Shown in pieces: positions 42,963 through 53,700 of a DNA stretch of 64,000 nucleotides; position 1 is the first letter of the stretch; the number at the start of each line of letters is the position of its first letter. This stretch comes from Simmondsia chinensis (taxonomy: Eukaryota > Streptophyta > Magnoliopsida > Caryophyllales > Simmondsiaceae), in contig JAGTTD010000010.1 in assembly GCA_018398585.1 (NCBI GenBank), positions 20,706,005 to 20,770,004 on the forward strand. The letters run 5' to 3'. The position numbers and the translations under genes are program-made. The notes under the pieces were generated by a model. The model did not search any database. It had not been told where the DNA came from and was given only the letters and a program-made list of their open reading frames with translations.

Positions 42963-44500
42963 TGATAAGTCCAATCTAGTATATAATTATTTACATCATT
43001 TAGGTTCATTTTCTAACCATTTTACATCAAATTTTTATCATTTTCGCTCTTTTTGGCTCCTATGGTTAATTCCTTGCAAAAATACGCATTATATGCTAGT
43101 TCTTGCTAGGTTTTATCATCAACATCAACAAGTGAATGCAAGATACATCAAATGAAAGCTAAAAATGGGCAAAACACATCAATTCTACATGGTTCAGCAG
43201 GATGAATTAACATGTACAAATGGCTACAACTTGCAAAATTTGGGGCCAATTCTAACAAATCAAAGCCAAAATACATTGTACATTTCAAGAACATTTTCAA
43301 CTTGATGTCAAAGCTAAAGTTTTGGCAGCAAAGGTGGGAAAAAAATGAAAAAAAAAAAAAAAAAAATCAAAGTTGGCAACTTGTAGCAAAAGGGTAGCAA
43401 TGAAAGCAAATGAGCATGAACCTATGTAATTTTTTTTTTATTCCATGAATTCCTATCCTCAGGTAGTATAAATAGAGACATTAGGGAAGTATTTTATCAT
43501 CATTCATCCAGTATTTTTTCGTCATTTATCCATTCCATGAATTCCTATCCTCATGTAGTATAAATAGGGACACTAGGGAAGTATTTTATCATCATTCATC
43601 CATTCAACCCGCAAAAACCAAATACAAAGTAGAAAAAACTTCGGTAGAAATTCGGATAGAAGAGGAAGGGTCTGAAAACAAAGAGTTTGGTTTGTAATTT
43701 TTCAATTTCAAGTTCTATTCTATACTTTCCTTCTTTAAGTTCATGGATTTTGTCTTATTCTTGCTTTATATTATGTCTACCATCAACTAATTTTGTCTTT
43801 CCAAGGCCACTATGTAGCCTACATTGTAATATACAACTCTTTTCTAATTCGACGTATTCAAAGTTTCTTTATTGCATTGTTTGAGTGTTTATCATTGTTC
43901 TTCATGAATTTTGAATGCTTGATCACCATTCAAAGCATGTAATGATTCATAATGAGTCTGAGAGGAGATTTATGATGATTGTTAAAGTGATAAACACCAC
44001 AAATTGAGCGAATGCTAGAGATAGATTAACGCAATTGATGTGGTCTTAAGTGAAAACCATAGATCTTCAAAACTCTTTTCTTATTTAAATTCATGCAAGA
44101 GATTGATGATTTAATATGTAAAAGAGTATGCTAAGTGTTGCTTGAGAAAGAATATTCAGTAAATTAGGATTTTCTACTATCAAATGTAATAACAGCTTGA
44201 ATGCTGAGAATAGAAAGACGTATTGATACAGCTAGGTGAAATCGGATGCCTTGGATCTATAAAAATCAGAAACTTTCAACAAAAGTCAGTACACCTTTAT
44301 TCAAATCAGTAAATATTTTTGGTCTTTTTCATTTTGTTTGTTTCATATTAAAAATTACAAATTTTGGTTGTTCAAATAGTGCTGAAACTACTAATTTAGG
44401 TACTCTTTCAATAAACAATCCTCGTGGGATGATACTCTACTCACTTTTTTATTACTTGGTATGACTTAGTGCACTTGCTAAGCATACACACCAAGCATTA
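42963..44500 (+). mobile_element. Solo LTR (1.5 kb) in M2
   Basis: A 1538-bp LTR starts TGATAAGTCC and ends CCAAGCATTA, with the host GGATG duplicated (42958-42962 and 44501-44505). It ends in TA instead of the usual CA. It is related to copy A. It contains an A-rich tract (43340-43365) and a 92-bp tandem duplication that doubles the TATAAATA box. Short open frames inside are not genes. Confidence 0.88.
43441..43624 (+). repeat. 92-bp tandem duplication carrying the LTR TATA box
   Basis: TTCCATGAATTCCTATCCTC recurs at 43441 and 43533. TATAAATA occurs at 43467-43474 and 43559-43566, and GGGAAGTATTTTATCATC follows in both copies. LTR copy A has only a single TATA box, so the duplication arose in this copy or sublineage. 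Confidence 0.9.
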
Positions 44501-44773
44501 GGATGTATCTCAAAGCCATCCAAGTGTTCACTTGTAATTACTTTGCTCTCAAACTTGAAGAACTAGGTGAATTCAACCTCATGGTCCAAAACCATAGTCT
44601 TAATAACCATGATCTTGTTAAGCCATGTCTTTGGTAGCTTATACCCTAAGGCTAGTTGAGCCAAATCATTGGTCGCCTTATTCTACACTCGAGGTATGTG
44701 TTCAAATTGGACACCATCAAACTTGCTCAACAGCTCTTGCATAATTGAAATATATTTATTCGAGGTATCACTT
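44501..44773 (-). pseudogene. M2 RNase H fragment
   Basis: Minus-strand sequence collinear with M1 2750-2901 and 10767-10920 (KFDGVQFEHIP-like and NKATNDLAQLAL-like runs), the C-terminal part of the second RNase H. It is degenerate and interrupted by C2. Confidence 0.7.
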
Positions 44774-45142
44774 TGTCATGAACATGAATGATTCAATGTA
44801 GTTTTAGCTAATTCTTGATGCAAATTTCTCATTTGAATTCAAATTCAGTTTATGGCGGGAATAGCTGGTAAAGTAGTTAGCTGGTTGGGTGTTTTGGCGG
44901 GAAAAGTGCTTGTAGTTGGATTTTAGGTTTTTTTTTTTTTTTCCCTATGTCTAAGCTAGCAGTCTGATTTTTGAGTATAAATAAGCATCAATCATGTAAT
45001 TGAGGATTCATTCAAATGAAATTGATCTAATTCTCTCTCTCGACCCTAATTTTCTTTCTATTTATCATCTCTTTCACTTCTTTCTCATCCCATACTCCTA
45101 TATCTCAAGTTTATGATCCAGGTTTGATCTAGGATCATAGCA
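44774..45142 (+). repeat. C2 5' LTR
   Basis: A 369-bp LTR runs from TGTCATGAACATG to GATCATAGCA. It has ATGGCGGGAA (44852-44861) and TTTTGGCGGGAAAA (44892-44905). The primer site TGGTATCAAAGC is at 45145-45156. Confidence 0.88.
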
Positions 45143-45224
45143 TTTGGTATCAAAGCTTGTGTTTGCTGCTGATTGATTGCTTGATCGATTAATTGGAGCT
45201 GGCTAGATGCAAGAAAATAGTACC

Positions 45225-46260
45225 AATGGCTTGTGGAGTAACTACTCTAGAAAATGCTGCTACAAATGCGACTTATGCTGCTGCTATGGGTGCAAATCTT
45301 GGTGCTAGTGTGGAGGTCAATTAATTCGAGCAATTAAGACTTCAAATGGAGGAAATGTTTGCAAGGATGCAGCAATAGTAGGATCAGAAGCTAGCTAAGA
45401 AGTTAGATCAGCATTCTCAACAAATTGAATCGAAACTCCATGGACTGCAATAGCAGATCACTAGACAAAATCAACCTCCGGGAGTAGGAGAGTTATCTGC
45501 TACTAGTCAGCACGATCGTCCCTGCAATCCTATTCAACCTCAGTTTGCTGGATCCAGTGAGAATGGATCTGCTTGTGGAAGGACTCAAGGATACAGGCAA
45601 CCACATGTGGAGATTGATACATTCAATGGAAAGCAACCTCAATCATGGATCAAAAGATATGAAAGGTATTTTTGATTCTATCATATTGATGAAACTGAGA
45701 AAGTTGAATTAGTTGCGGTTTATCTCCAAGGAGATCATGAAGTCTGGTATTATAGCTTGATTCATAACAATCCTTGTTTGACATGGAATGAATTTGTGAA
45801 TAAATTATGTAAGAGATATGGAGAAGAGGATCCTACTGAAGTGATTGATCATTTTAACAAGCTAACTCGAACTTCACCTGTGAGAGATTATAGGACTCGT
45901 TTTGAGAATTTGAGAGCGAGGATGTTGACAGTTACACCTGGAGCTGATGAATCCTATTATATATCCAGTTTCAGTAGTGGTCTTAAGGCAAGGATTAAGA
46001 ACTTGGTTAAGGCATTGAACCCAAGTACTTTAACTAAGGCCTTTTCAAAGGCTAAATTAATGGAGGCCACGGCCTTGAATGGCTCTGATGGACCTAAGAT
46101 CAAGGCTCCACAATCATCTTTTCAACAGTAGGCTACCTCTGTTAGTGGTCCTAAAGCTTCCAGGTTGAGTTTGAAAGAGAAGAAGAATCAGAGGTTGTGC
46201 TTCAAGTGTAATCAGAGGTATTTCTTTGGACATAAATGTAATCCTAATCTGCTATAGCTG
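45225..46260 (+). pseudogene. C2 gag
   Basis: The reading starts MACGVTTLENAATNATYAAA near 45225 and meets several stops. Capsid blocks are VEIDTFNGKQPQSWIKRYER (45608), LQGDHEVWYYSLIHNNPCLT, YRTRFENLRARMLTVTPG and SSGLKARIKNLVKALNP. The knuckle LCFKCNQRYFFGHKCNP is at about 46197-46247. The longest open piece is 45757-46131. Gag layout is the same as in C1, R1 and R2. Confidence 0.86.
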
Positions 46261-46354
46261 TTACTGGAGCTGAGGCTGGTGAGGACATTGAGGATTAGGA
46301 GATAGAAGAGGTTTCTAAAGATCCAGATGAGGAGGATATAGGACAATATGAGAA

Positions 46355-47117
46355 TGATGAAATGGAGATTTTTGTTAGACCTCTCATTGGTAATGACTCT
46401 CATAACACGATAAAAATCAAAGGAGAGATAGGACACAAACATATGTTGATCTTGATTGATAGTGGAAGTACACATAGCTTCGTGGATCCTAAGGTATTGA
46501 AGCAAGTTGGGCATTAAATGATAAAAACCAGTCCATTAGCTATTACAGTGACTGATGGGAACTCTATGATCACACAGATGAAGTGTAAGGGATTCTGTTG
46601 GAGAATGCAAAGGCACCAGTTCGAGTATGACTTCGGAGTACTTAAGCTAGGTAGTTGTGACATGGTCCTTGGAGTTGATTGGATGAAAACCATCATCCCT
46701 TTAATCTTTGATTTCGCTCAGTTATCAATATCTTTTGAAAGAGAAGGGCAGAAGGTGGTTCTGCAAGGTATCATGGAGAAGGGGCAGTTACAGATGATGA
46801 AAGGGAAACACGTGGAGAAGTTGGTTAGGAAGGGAAACTGTCAATGGATTGGTCAGTTGTTCTCTATCACTGCCGGTACTGATGCAACTCTTGAGATTTC
46901 ATATCCCTCCATTGGACAGTTGCTACTTGAGTTTGAAGATGTGTTTTCACAGCCATCTACTTTGCCTCTTAAGAGGATGCCGGATCATGCTATTCCACTT
47001 AAGGCTCTTTCTAATCCTGTGAACTTAAGACCTTCTAAATACCCTCACTCACAGAAGAGTGAGATTGAGAGACAAATTGAAGAGCTATTATAGACAAATT
47101 TTATTCGTCATAGTCAC
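46355..47117 (+). pseudogene. C2 aspartic protease and start of reverse transcriptase
   Basis: MLILIDSGSTHSFVDPKVLK (46445) has an intact DSGS. A stop at 46516 follows. The frame is then open from 46518 to 47093 with ITVTDGNSMITQMKCKGFCW, LGSCDMVLGVDWMK, HAIPLKALSNPVNLRPSKYP and HSQKSEIERQIEELL, the N-terminal part of RT. A stop and FIRHSH come just before the break. No polymerase active site is present in the window. Confidence 0.88.
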
Positions 47118-47165
47118 ATCAAAATTGGCGAGCATGATCCTGTGAACTTAAGACTTTATAAAGAT
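47118..47165 (+). other. Junction segment between C2 and the LINE
   Basis: This 48-bp stretch includes ATCCTGTGAACTTAAGACTT, nearly the same as C2 at about 47017-47036 (ATCCTGTGAACTTAAGACCT). The break is therefore not a simple insertion. It may be filler DNA copied from C2 or part of another related element. Confidence 0.7.
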
Positions 47166-49030
47166 TCATTTGATGTTTGACCAAGTAGGTATTTCCTCTT
47201 TGATTCAGGATGAATTTATTAGAAGGTATCGCTCTTATAACATTGAAAGGTCGATTGACCGAGTCAACATTTATCCAATGGTGTCTAAAGAAATGAATGA
47301 GTCTTTGACCAACGAAGTTACAAGAGAGGAAATACGACTAGCTCTTTTTGAAATGAATCCGTATAAAGTCCCAGGGCTTGATGGGTTTGGAATGGGATTC
47401 TTCCAACATTTCTGGGATCTTGTTGGTAATAACTTTACTAAAGTTGTTAATGCTTTCTTGCATAGTGGCCATCTCCTTAAAGAGGTCAATCATGCCTTTG
47501 TCTTGCTTGTCCCTGATGTAGAAAACCCTAAGTTCCCTAATCACTTCAGACCAATTAGCCTTTATAAGGTTATTCATAAGATTATAGCCAAGGTTTTAGC
47601 TAATTGGCTTCGACCTTTGGTATCTAATCTGGTTCATCCTACCCAAGGAGCTTTTGTGCTAGGTAGATCAATCCATAACAATATCCTTATTGCTAGTAAA
47701 ATTATGACAACATTTTGGCAAATGCAAAGGATGGGTGACTCTAAAACTGGATATGGAAAAAGCATACGATAGAATTGAATGGAATTTTCTTAAAAGGGTT
47801 CTTCTGAGGTTGGGCTTTTGTTTGAAATTGATCAATTGGATTGAGAGTTGCGTCTCCTCTGTCTCTTACTCTTTGTTCATCAATGATCAACCGACTCAAT
47901 GGTTCAGGCCCTCTAAAGGTTTACGGTAGGGGGATCCTTTATCTCCATACCTTTTTATTCTTTGTATCGAGGTATTAGCGAGGCAAATTCAATGTAGCAT
48001 AGATTCGGGAAATCAACATTTAGGAGTTAGTGTTTCTCACACTGCTCCAATCATCCCATGCCTCTTTTTTGCAAACAATAGCCTTCTCTTTTGTCAAGCA
48101 TCTATAGAAGCATGTTATCACCTCAAGGCATTGTTGGACCATTAATGTTTCCAATTAGGTCAACTTATGAACTACCATTACTCCTCTATTGTCTTTTCTA
48201 AAAACGTGTCGACTTCACTGAGGAATTGGATTAGTGGAATTTTTAATATCAATATGTTAACTAGATTTGATAGATATCTCGGTTGCCCTTTAATCGGTGG
48301 TAGGCCAAGTAAAGAGGCGTTTAGAGGTATTCAGGATAAAATCTTACAAAGATTAACTCCTTCGAAAGCAAATATCTTTTCTAAATTAGGGAGAGTGACG
48401 CTGATTCAATCAATTTTAGAGTCCATCCAGACTCACACAATGCAGTGCTTTAAAATTCTGAACTCTGTTAACGAGTTCGTGGATAAAATAAGCAAGGACT
48501 TTCTCTAGAAACATGGACCTCTTGATAGAGGTATGTCTATGATTTCTTGGGACAAAATTTTCCAGTCTAAAGGGGCAGGTGACCTTGGGTTAAAGCATAT
48601 GTCCATGGCAAATAAGGCTTTCTTGCGCAATGTTGGGTGGAAGGTAATTCGTAACTTAAATAATCCATGGACTCAATTAGTAAGAACTAGGTATCTACAA
48701 TATGGAGATTTGTTTTCCTATGTGACCAAACCCAAGGATTCTTGGGCTCGGAAAAAATTGTGGCCTGTCGTGATTTGATCCGAAAGGGGATTCGATGGCT
48801 AGTTGGTTATTGCAGTAGTATCTTCTTTTGGTATGATGCTTGGTGCACTCCTGCCCTATTGGCTGAGTTGATAGTTGATGATCATTACCATAAGGATCCT
48901 AACTTAAAGGCTTCGAAGTTTATTGAGGGTGGGAAATGGAAGGTAGATGATCTGAAAAAGCTCATTCCTGATAGGCTTCTACCTTTGACTTTGGGTATCT
49001 CGATTCCTTATAGGCGTAGATCTAATAGCT
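47166..49030 (+). pseudogene. LINE reverse transcriptase
   Basis: VTREEIRLALFEMNPYKVPG (47323) is followed by LDGFGMGFFQHFWDLV, NHFRPISLYKVIHKIIAKVL (47542), ANWLRPLVSNLVHPTQGAFV, then after a frameshift MEKAYDRIEWNFLKRVLLRL (47750) and GDPLSPYLFILCIEVLA. The FADD active site near 48070 reads FANN. LGCPLIGGRPSKEAF and GAGDLGLKHMSMANKAFLRN (48573) belong to the thumb and downstream region. Frames 47170-47772, 48167-48508 and 48533-48778 are parts of one gene. The loss of both aspartates and several stops show that it is dead. Confidence 0.88.
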
Positions 49031-49039
49031 TTCATTAGG

Positions 49040-50050
49040 GTTTTACAGCAAATGGAGAGTTCTCAGTTAAATCTGCTAGTTGGTTAGCTTAAGGTGTTAC
49101 TAGGGAAGAATGGAATAATCGGCCATTCAGATGGATTTGGAAACTTAGTGTAAGTCCCAAAATCAAAATTTTTCTGTTGCAATTATGTCATAACTCTCTC
49201 CCAACCCAAGCTATACTAGTGTTGTGAGGGCTAAGGTTACCCAACACTTGTCCTCGTTGTAATATAGGTGCAGAGAGCATTGACCATGCACTTCTTCAGT
49301 GCTATTTTTGCAAAGTAATGTTGGGAGCTTTTGTTAGGGCGATTAAGAACTAGGATTAGAAATCCGTAGGAAGGAACTCTTTGGTGGCTCTAAGAACTCA
49401 AGTGATTTAATGATCGAGATAATCTCAAAAGATTGGAGGAAGTTGCAATGGCTCTTTGGGTTTTATGGAAGACTAGAAATGATTTTGTTTTTAAAGGAAA
49501 ACCTTCTAGTCCTAGTCATATGGTCACCCATATTAATAGAAATTTCGTTGAATGAATTTTGAGAATGATGAGTGGCTCAATTCTAACAATTAGACAAGGG
49601 GTAGGAGGAAAATGAGAGATAGAACTGGGATCAAATGGACACTTCCGAAGAAAAATTGGGTGAAAGTTAATTTTGATGGGTCAAAAAGAAACGACGCATC
49701 TTCCTATGGTTTTTGTTGTTCGGGATTGGTGTGGTAGAATTCTCAATTTTGACTATGGTAGCACTAGTAACGCTCCTATTATTGTCGGAGGCTTGGGCTA
49801 CTACAGAAGGGATTCAAAGATGTCTGAATTTTGGTTTTAACCATTTGCATTTTGAACGTGATAATCTTATAGTTGTTCAAATAATAAGAAGCGAATTTCC
49901 TTGTCTTTGGCAAATTAGAACTACTATTGAGGATATTTGACATATGCTATTACGATTTGCGGAGTATCGTGCTTCTCATGTGTTCTATAAAGGTAATAAG
50001 GATTCAGATAGGATGGCAGCTTTAGGTTCTTCCCCCGGTAGACCAAAATA
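49040..50050 (+). pseudogene. LINE zf-RVT and RNase H-like C-terminus
   Basis: The zf-RVT motif reads WIWKLSVSPKIKIFLLQLCH (49135), LPTQAILVL and CPRCNIGAESIDHALLQCYF (49250). The RNase H-like part begins WTLPKKNWVKVNFDGSKRND (49639) and continues in shifted frames through TTEGIQRCLNFGFNHLHFER (49800) to GNKDSDRMAALG (49995). Plant L1 elements often carry such an RNase H. Stops and frame changes occur throughout. Confidence 0.82.
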
Positions 50051-50281
50051 ATGGTATGTACATACAATTTCATTGGGCTTCGTATCATAATTCGCTCGGT
50101 CTTACTAATTTTGTTTAGTAGTTTTAGCATTTTCCTTACCTTACTCAAAAAACATATATATATTTGCTTCATTGCCATGTTTTAAGAAAAATATAAACTC
50201 AACAAGATCAAATACACCATGACGTACAACATGACTGCCAAAAGTGAACGTGACAACGAAATTGTAAACCCTTACCCTACG

Positions 50282-50967
50282 TGTCACGTACCTAAGTTCG
50301 TGACTTGGAAAGGTTTCGGTTAAAGACCGAAAGAGAGAGAAAGAGAAGTAGAAAGAGATAGAAAGGAGGTAGAGTTTTGGGAAGAGAAGAGAAGATAGAA
50401 TTAGAGAAGAGAAAAGGAGAGAATTTTAGAGAGAAAGAGTTAAGATTGAGAGATAAGAGAGACGTGAGATTAGAGAAGGAGAAGATAATATTTCATTTTC
50501 ATTCAAGATAATTTTTTTGTGGATACATCATTACGTGCCAATTACAAGTATTTATAAGCAAAACATGGAAGATTCTAGGCCTAAGCCCCAACCGGCTACT
50601 TGGTGGCGAAGGCATCAACTACTTCATTTAATGCTAAGCATGCTAACAAGTTGACTTGGGCAAGCATGGGGCGGCTCATTAATGCACCTAAGCATGCTTA
50701 ACTAGTTGACTTTGGCAAGCATGGGCGGCTCATTAATGCACCGGTTCCCTAACAAAAAATTACATAAATATTTTAACTTAATTTCCTAATTCTAGAATTA
50801 TCTTAAATTGGGCCAAACATTGCAAGTGGGCCGTACAAGAGAAGGAAAATTGGGCTTGTCTTGCCAATGTTTGCCATGGCCTAGGCATGCGGATGGGCTG
50901 GTCTTAGCGCACAAGGACACGGGCCTTAACAAGGTCTTTGACATGGGCCTTGACTTGGGCCATGACA
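50282..50967 (-). repeat. E3 3' LTR
   Basis: A 686-bp LTR. On the minus strand it runs from TGTCATGGCCCAAG to GGTACGTGACA. It contains a purine-rich (plus-strand) GAGAGAAAG block and an internal near-duplicate, CAAGCATGGGGCGGCTCATTAATGCACC-like (about 50671 and 50719), 48 bp apart. Confidence 0.9.
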
Positions 50968-50981
50968 ATGCCCTCCCCTTC
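50968..50981 (-). promoter_or_regulatory. E3 polypurine tract
   Basis: On the minus strand AAGGGGAGGGCAT abuts the LTR start. Confidence 0.82.
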
Positions 50982-50989
50982 AAACAATC

Positions 50990-52442
50990 CTTGCCCTCAA
51001 GGATTGATGTTCAGAAATTGCTTGTGAATGAATGTCCAGTCCTTCCAAGTGATTGCATCATCTCCCCTGTTCTTCCATTGAACTTGTACTTGCTTGACTC
51101 TTCTTTTGTTACGTGTTACGGTTCTTTGGTTGAGGATGGCTTGTGGAGTGACTTCGGTTTCATCGTCCTTGTCAATTTGAGGAAGGTCAAAAGTGATGCG
51201 CATGTTGTCTCCCACCTTTTTCTTCTGCCTGGAGACATGGAATACTGGATGAATCTTGGAATATGTTGGAAGTTCGAGCTTGTATGCTACTTCCCCAATT
51301 CGGGCTAGGATTCGGTAGGGTCCATAATAACGGGCAGCTAGCTTTAAGTTTCTTCGAAGAGCTACGGAGGTTTGCCTTTAAGGTTGTAGCTTGAGATAAA
51401 CCCAATCTCCAACTTCAAAGGTCCTCTCGATTCTTCGTTGATCTACTTGTTGTTTATAGCGTTGTTGCTCCTCCTTCAGATTCTCCTTCAGTAAATTGAT
51501 TAAGTTCTGCCTTTCATTGGTGAAGTCCTCAACGTCCCCAGATGCAAAAATGTAAGAAATGTCTAGGGCAAGGACCCTCAGTTCATAACCATAAAGAGCA
51601 AGGAAAGGCGTGGCCTTCAATGAAGAGTGATAGTGAGTGTTGTACCAAAATTCGGCTAAGGGAAGCCATTGGAACCATTGCTTCGGTTTGTGGTGGGCCA
51701 TGGCTCGAAGGTAGTTCTCAAGGCACTGATTAACCTGCTTGGTTTGTCTGTCTGATTGCAGGTGGTAAGCACTACTCATCTTCAACTCGATTCCGGCTAG
51801 GCGCATGAGTTATTTCCAAAAGAAGCTTGGGAAGGACGCATCTCGGTCTGAAATGATATCCTTGGGCAACCCCTGGAGTCGGTAAACATGGTCCAAGAAT
51901 AATTGGGCCACCTTGCTTGCGGTATAAGGATGAGTCAAGGCCATGAAATGAGCATACTTGGTAAATCTGTCCACGATCACCATAATGACGTCTTTTCCTC
52001 CTGACTTGGGCAACCCTTCAATGAAGTCCATACTGATGCTTTCTCATGCTTGGTTGGGCACGAGTAGGGGTTGTACGAGTCCTAGGAAGGCCATGTTCTC
52101 ATGCTTGATGCGTTGGCAAGTATCACATTTCTCCACCCATTCTCGAACGCTCTTCTTGAGGTTGGGCCAATAGAACATGCGTTTGACCCTCATTAAAGTG
52201 CCAAAGGATCTGGAGTGACCCCCCATGGGAGAGTCATGAAGGGCTTGAAGTACTTTTTCTCTCATTCCTCCATCTTCCCCCACATAAAGTCTTCCTTTGA
52301 ACTTGAGAAGGCCTCCTTCAAATGAATAAGGCTTGTTGCTTGTAAGGTCCAAGATAAGTTGCCCAATCAACTTGGCGGTGTGGGCCTCATTCTCATAGCT
52401 TTGAGCGAGCTCGTTCACCCAAATAGGAACCGAAGTAGTCAT
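50990..52442 (-). pseudogene. E3 integrase with chromodomain
   Basis: Minus-strand order: KFKGRLYVGEDGGMREKVLQ (52300), the zinc finger GGHSRSFGTLMRVKRMFYWP, CDTCQRIKHEN, then MDFIEGLPKSGGKDVIMVIV, SDRDASFPSFFW, a stop, SSAYHLQSDRQTKQVNQCLE, FEVGDWVYLKLQP, a GPY-type part and the chromodomain PQAILNQRTVTRNKRRVKQV / VQWKNRGDDAITWKDW ending KQFLNINP (51000). The frames 52044-52442, 51810-52031, 51378-51806 and 50997-51215 are consecutive parts. The motif QSDRQTKQVN has Lys where the catalytic Glu is usual. Confidence 0.88.
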
Positions 52443-53700
52443 GAGTGCATAGGCGGCAGTGGCTTCATCTTCATCATGCCTTGAAAGCGCGTCAGCGGCT
52501 CAGTTTTAAGCTCCCTTGTAGTATTGGATACTATAGGGAAGGCCCATCATCTTCAACATCCCCTTGAGTTGCAATTGCATGGTAATTCTCTGCTCAAGCA
52601 GGTGACGGAGGTTGCGTGTTCTGTCTTGATGATGAAGTGATGATCCATCAAATAATGTCTCCACTTCTCAACGGCCATGAGTACCACAAAAAGCTCCTTC
52701 TCGTAGACCGAAAGCCCAAGGTGGCGTGGGCTAAGGGCCTTGCTTAGGTAGGCAAGGGGCCTGCCTTCTTGAGAGAGAACCGCACCAATTCCCACTCCGC
52801 AAGCATCGGTTTCTAGGACAAAGGGCTTGGAGAAATCTAGAAGTGCAAGGACCGGGGCTGTCGTCATGGCCTCATTTAAGGCCTCAAATGCTAGCTCGGC
52901 TTCCTCGTTCCAATGAAATTCTCCCTTTTTGAGGAGATTGGTCAAGGGCTTGCTCAAGATCCCATATCCGCGAACAAATTTTCGGTAATACGCGGTGAGC
53001 CCCAAGAACCCACGAAGGCTCTTGACACTCTTTGGCCTTGGCCACTTCTTCATTACTTCGATCTTGCCATCATCGGTTGCAACCCCTTCCCTTGAGATCA
53101 CATGTCCCAAATATTCGACCCGATCTTGTCCAAAAGTGCACTTGCTTCGTTTGGCATAGAGGCAGTGCGTGTGCGAGGTCTCAAGCACCTTGGTCAAGTG
53201 CATAAGATGCGCTGGAAGGTCCGGGCTGTAGACCAAGATATCATCGAAGAACACGAGCACGAACTTGTGGAGGTACGGTCCAAAGACTTCATTCATGAGG
53301 GCTTGGAAGGAGGCGGGGGTGTTAGTGAGCCGGAAAGGCATGACACGGAACTTGTAGTGTCCTTGGTGGTCCTGAAGTACGTCTTGTGCTGATCTTCTTC
53401 ACAAACTCAGATTTGGAGATAACCATCCCGGAGATCAATTTTGAAGAAGAGTGAAGCGCCTTTGAGTTCATCAAGCAAATCATCAATTACTGGTATTGGA
53501 AACTTGTCCTTCACGGTCATGTTGTTCAATTGTCGGTAGCCCACACAAAAACGGTAAGACCCATCTTTCTTTCAGAATAAGAGTACCGGGGAAGCAAACT
53601 GACTGTGGCTTGGCTGGATTATGGAGGCTTCTAGCATTTCTTTGACCTGCTTCTCAATCTCGTTCTTTTGCTCGTGCGGATAACGGCAGGGTCTTATGTT
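52443..53700 (-). pseudogene. E3 reverse transcriptase and RNase H
   Basis: The longest open frame (52553-53341, 262 codons) carries PFRLTNTPASFQALMNEVFG, the intact polymerase box FVLVFFDDILVY (about 53240), EYLGHVISREGVATDDGKIE, GFLGLTAYYRKFVRGYGILS, then RNase H FVLETDACGVGIGAVLSQEG and YEKELFVVLMAVEKWRHYLM. The N-terminal RT is in another frame to the right ([16 protein letters not shown] near 53490, KNEIEKQVKEMLEASIIQPS near 53650). Catalytic residues survive, but frame breaks at about 53341, 53400 and 53570 disable the gene. Confidence 0.88.

Larger units (their letters stand above)
42053..44773 (-). mobile_element. M2: second Tat-lineage fragment (integrase and RNase H)
   Basis: This minus-strand segment is collinear with M1 1540-2890 and 10770-10920. 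It is cut by CACTA-2 on the left, a solo LTR at 42963-44500 (TSD GGATG) and chromovirus C2 at 44774. Only the 3' part of pol is present in the window. It is a separate copy of the same family, not a duplication of M1 in place, because its insertions differ. Confidence 0.85.
44774..47117 (+). mobile_element. C2: 5' part of a chromovirus
   Basis: The 5' LTR (44774-45142), tRNA-iMet primer site, gag, protease and the first part of RT are present. Similarity to C1 stops at the RT FIRHSH block near 47117, where LINE-related sequence begins. No 3' LTR or integrase was found on the right, so the element is truncated. Confidence 0.88.
47166..50155 (+). mobile_element. 5'-truncated plant L1-type LINE
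   Basis: A non-LTR retrotransposon fragment contains an RT domain, a zf-RVT region and an RNase H-like end, but no endonuclease or gag-like ORF1. 5' truncation is typical for LINEs. The 3' end near 50155 has only short A and AT runs (CTCAAAAAACATATATATAT). No convincing target duplication was found. Confidence 0.85.

Noticed and set aside
50160..50281. Possible continuation of C2 or M2 between the LINE and E3
   Set aside because: The 120 bp show no similarity that I can see to either element; left unassigned.
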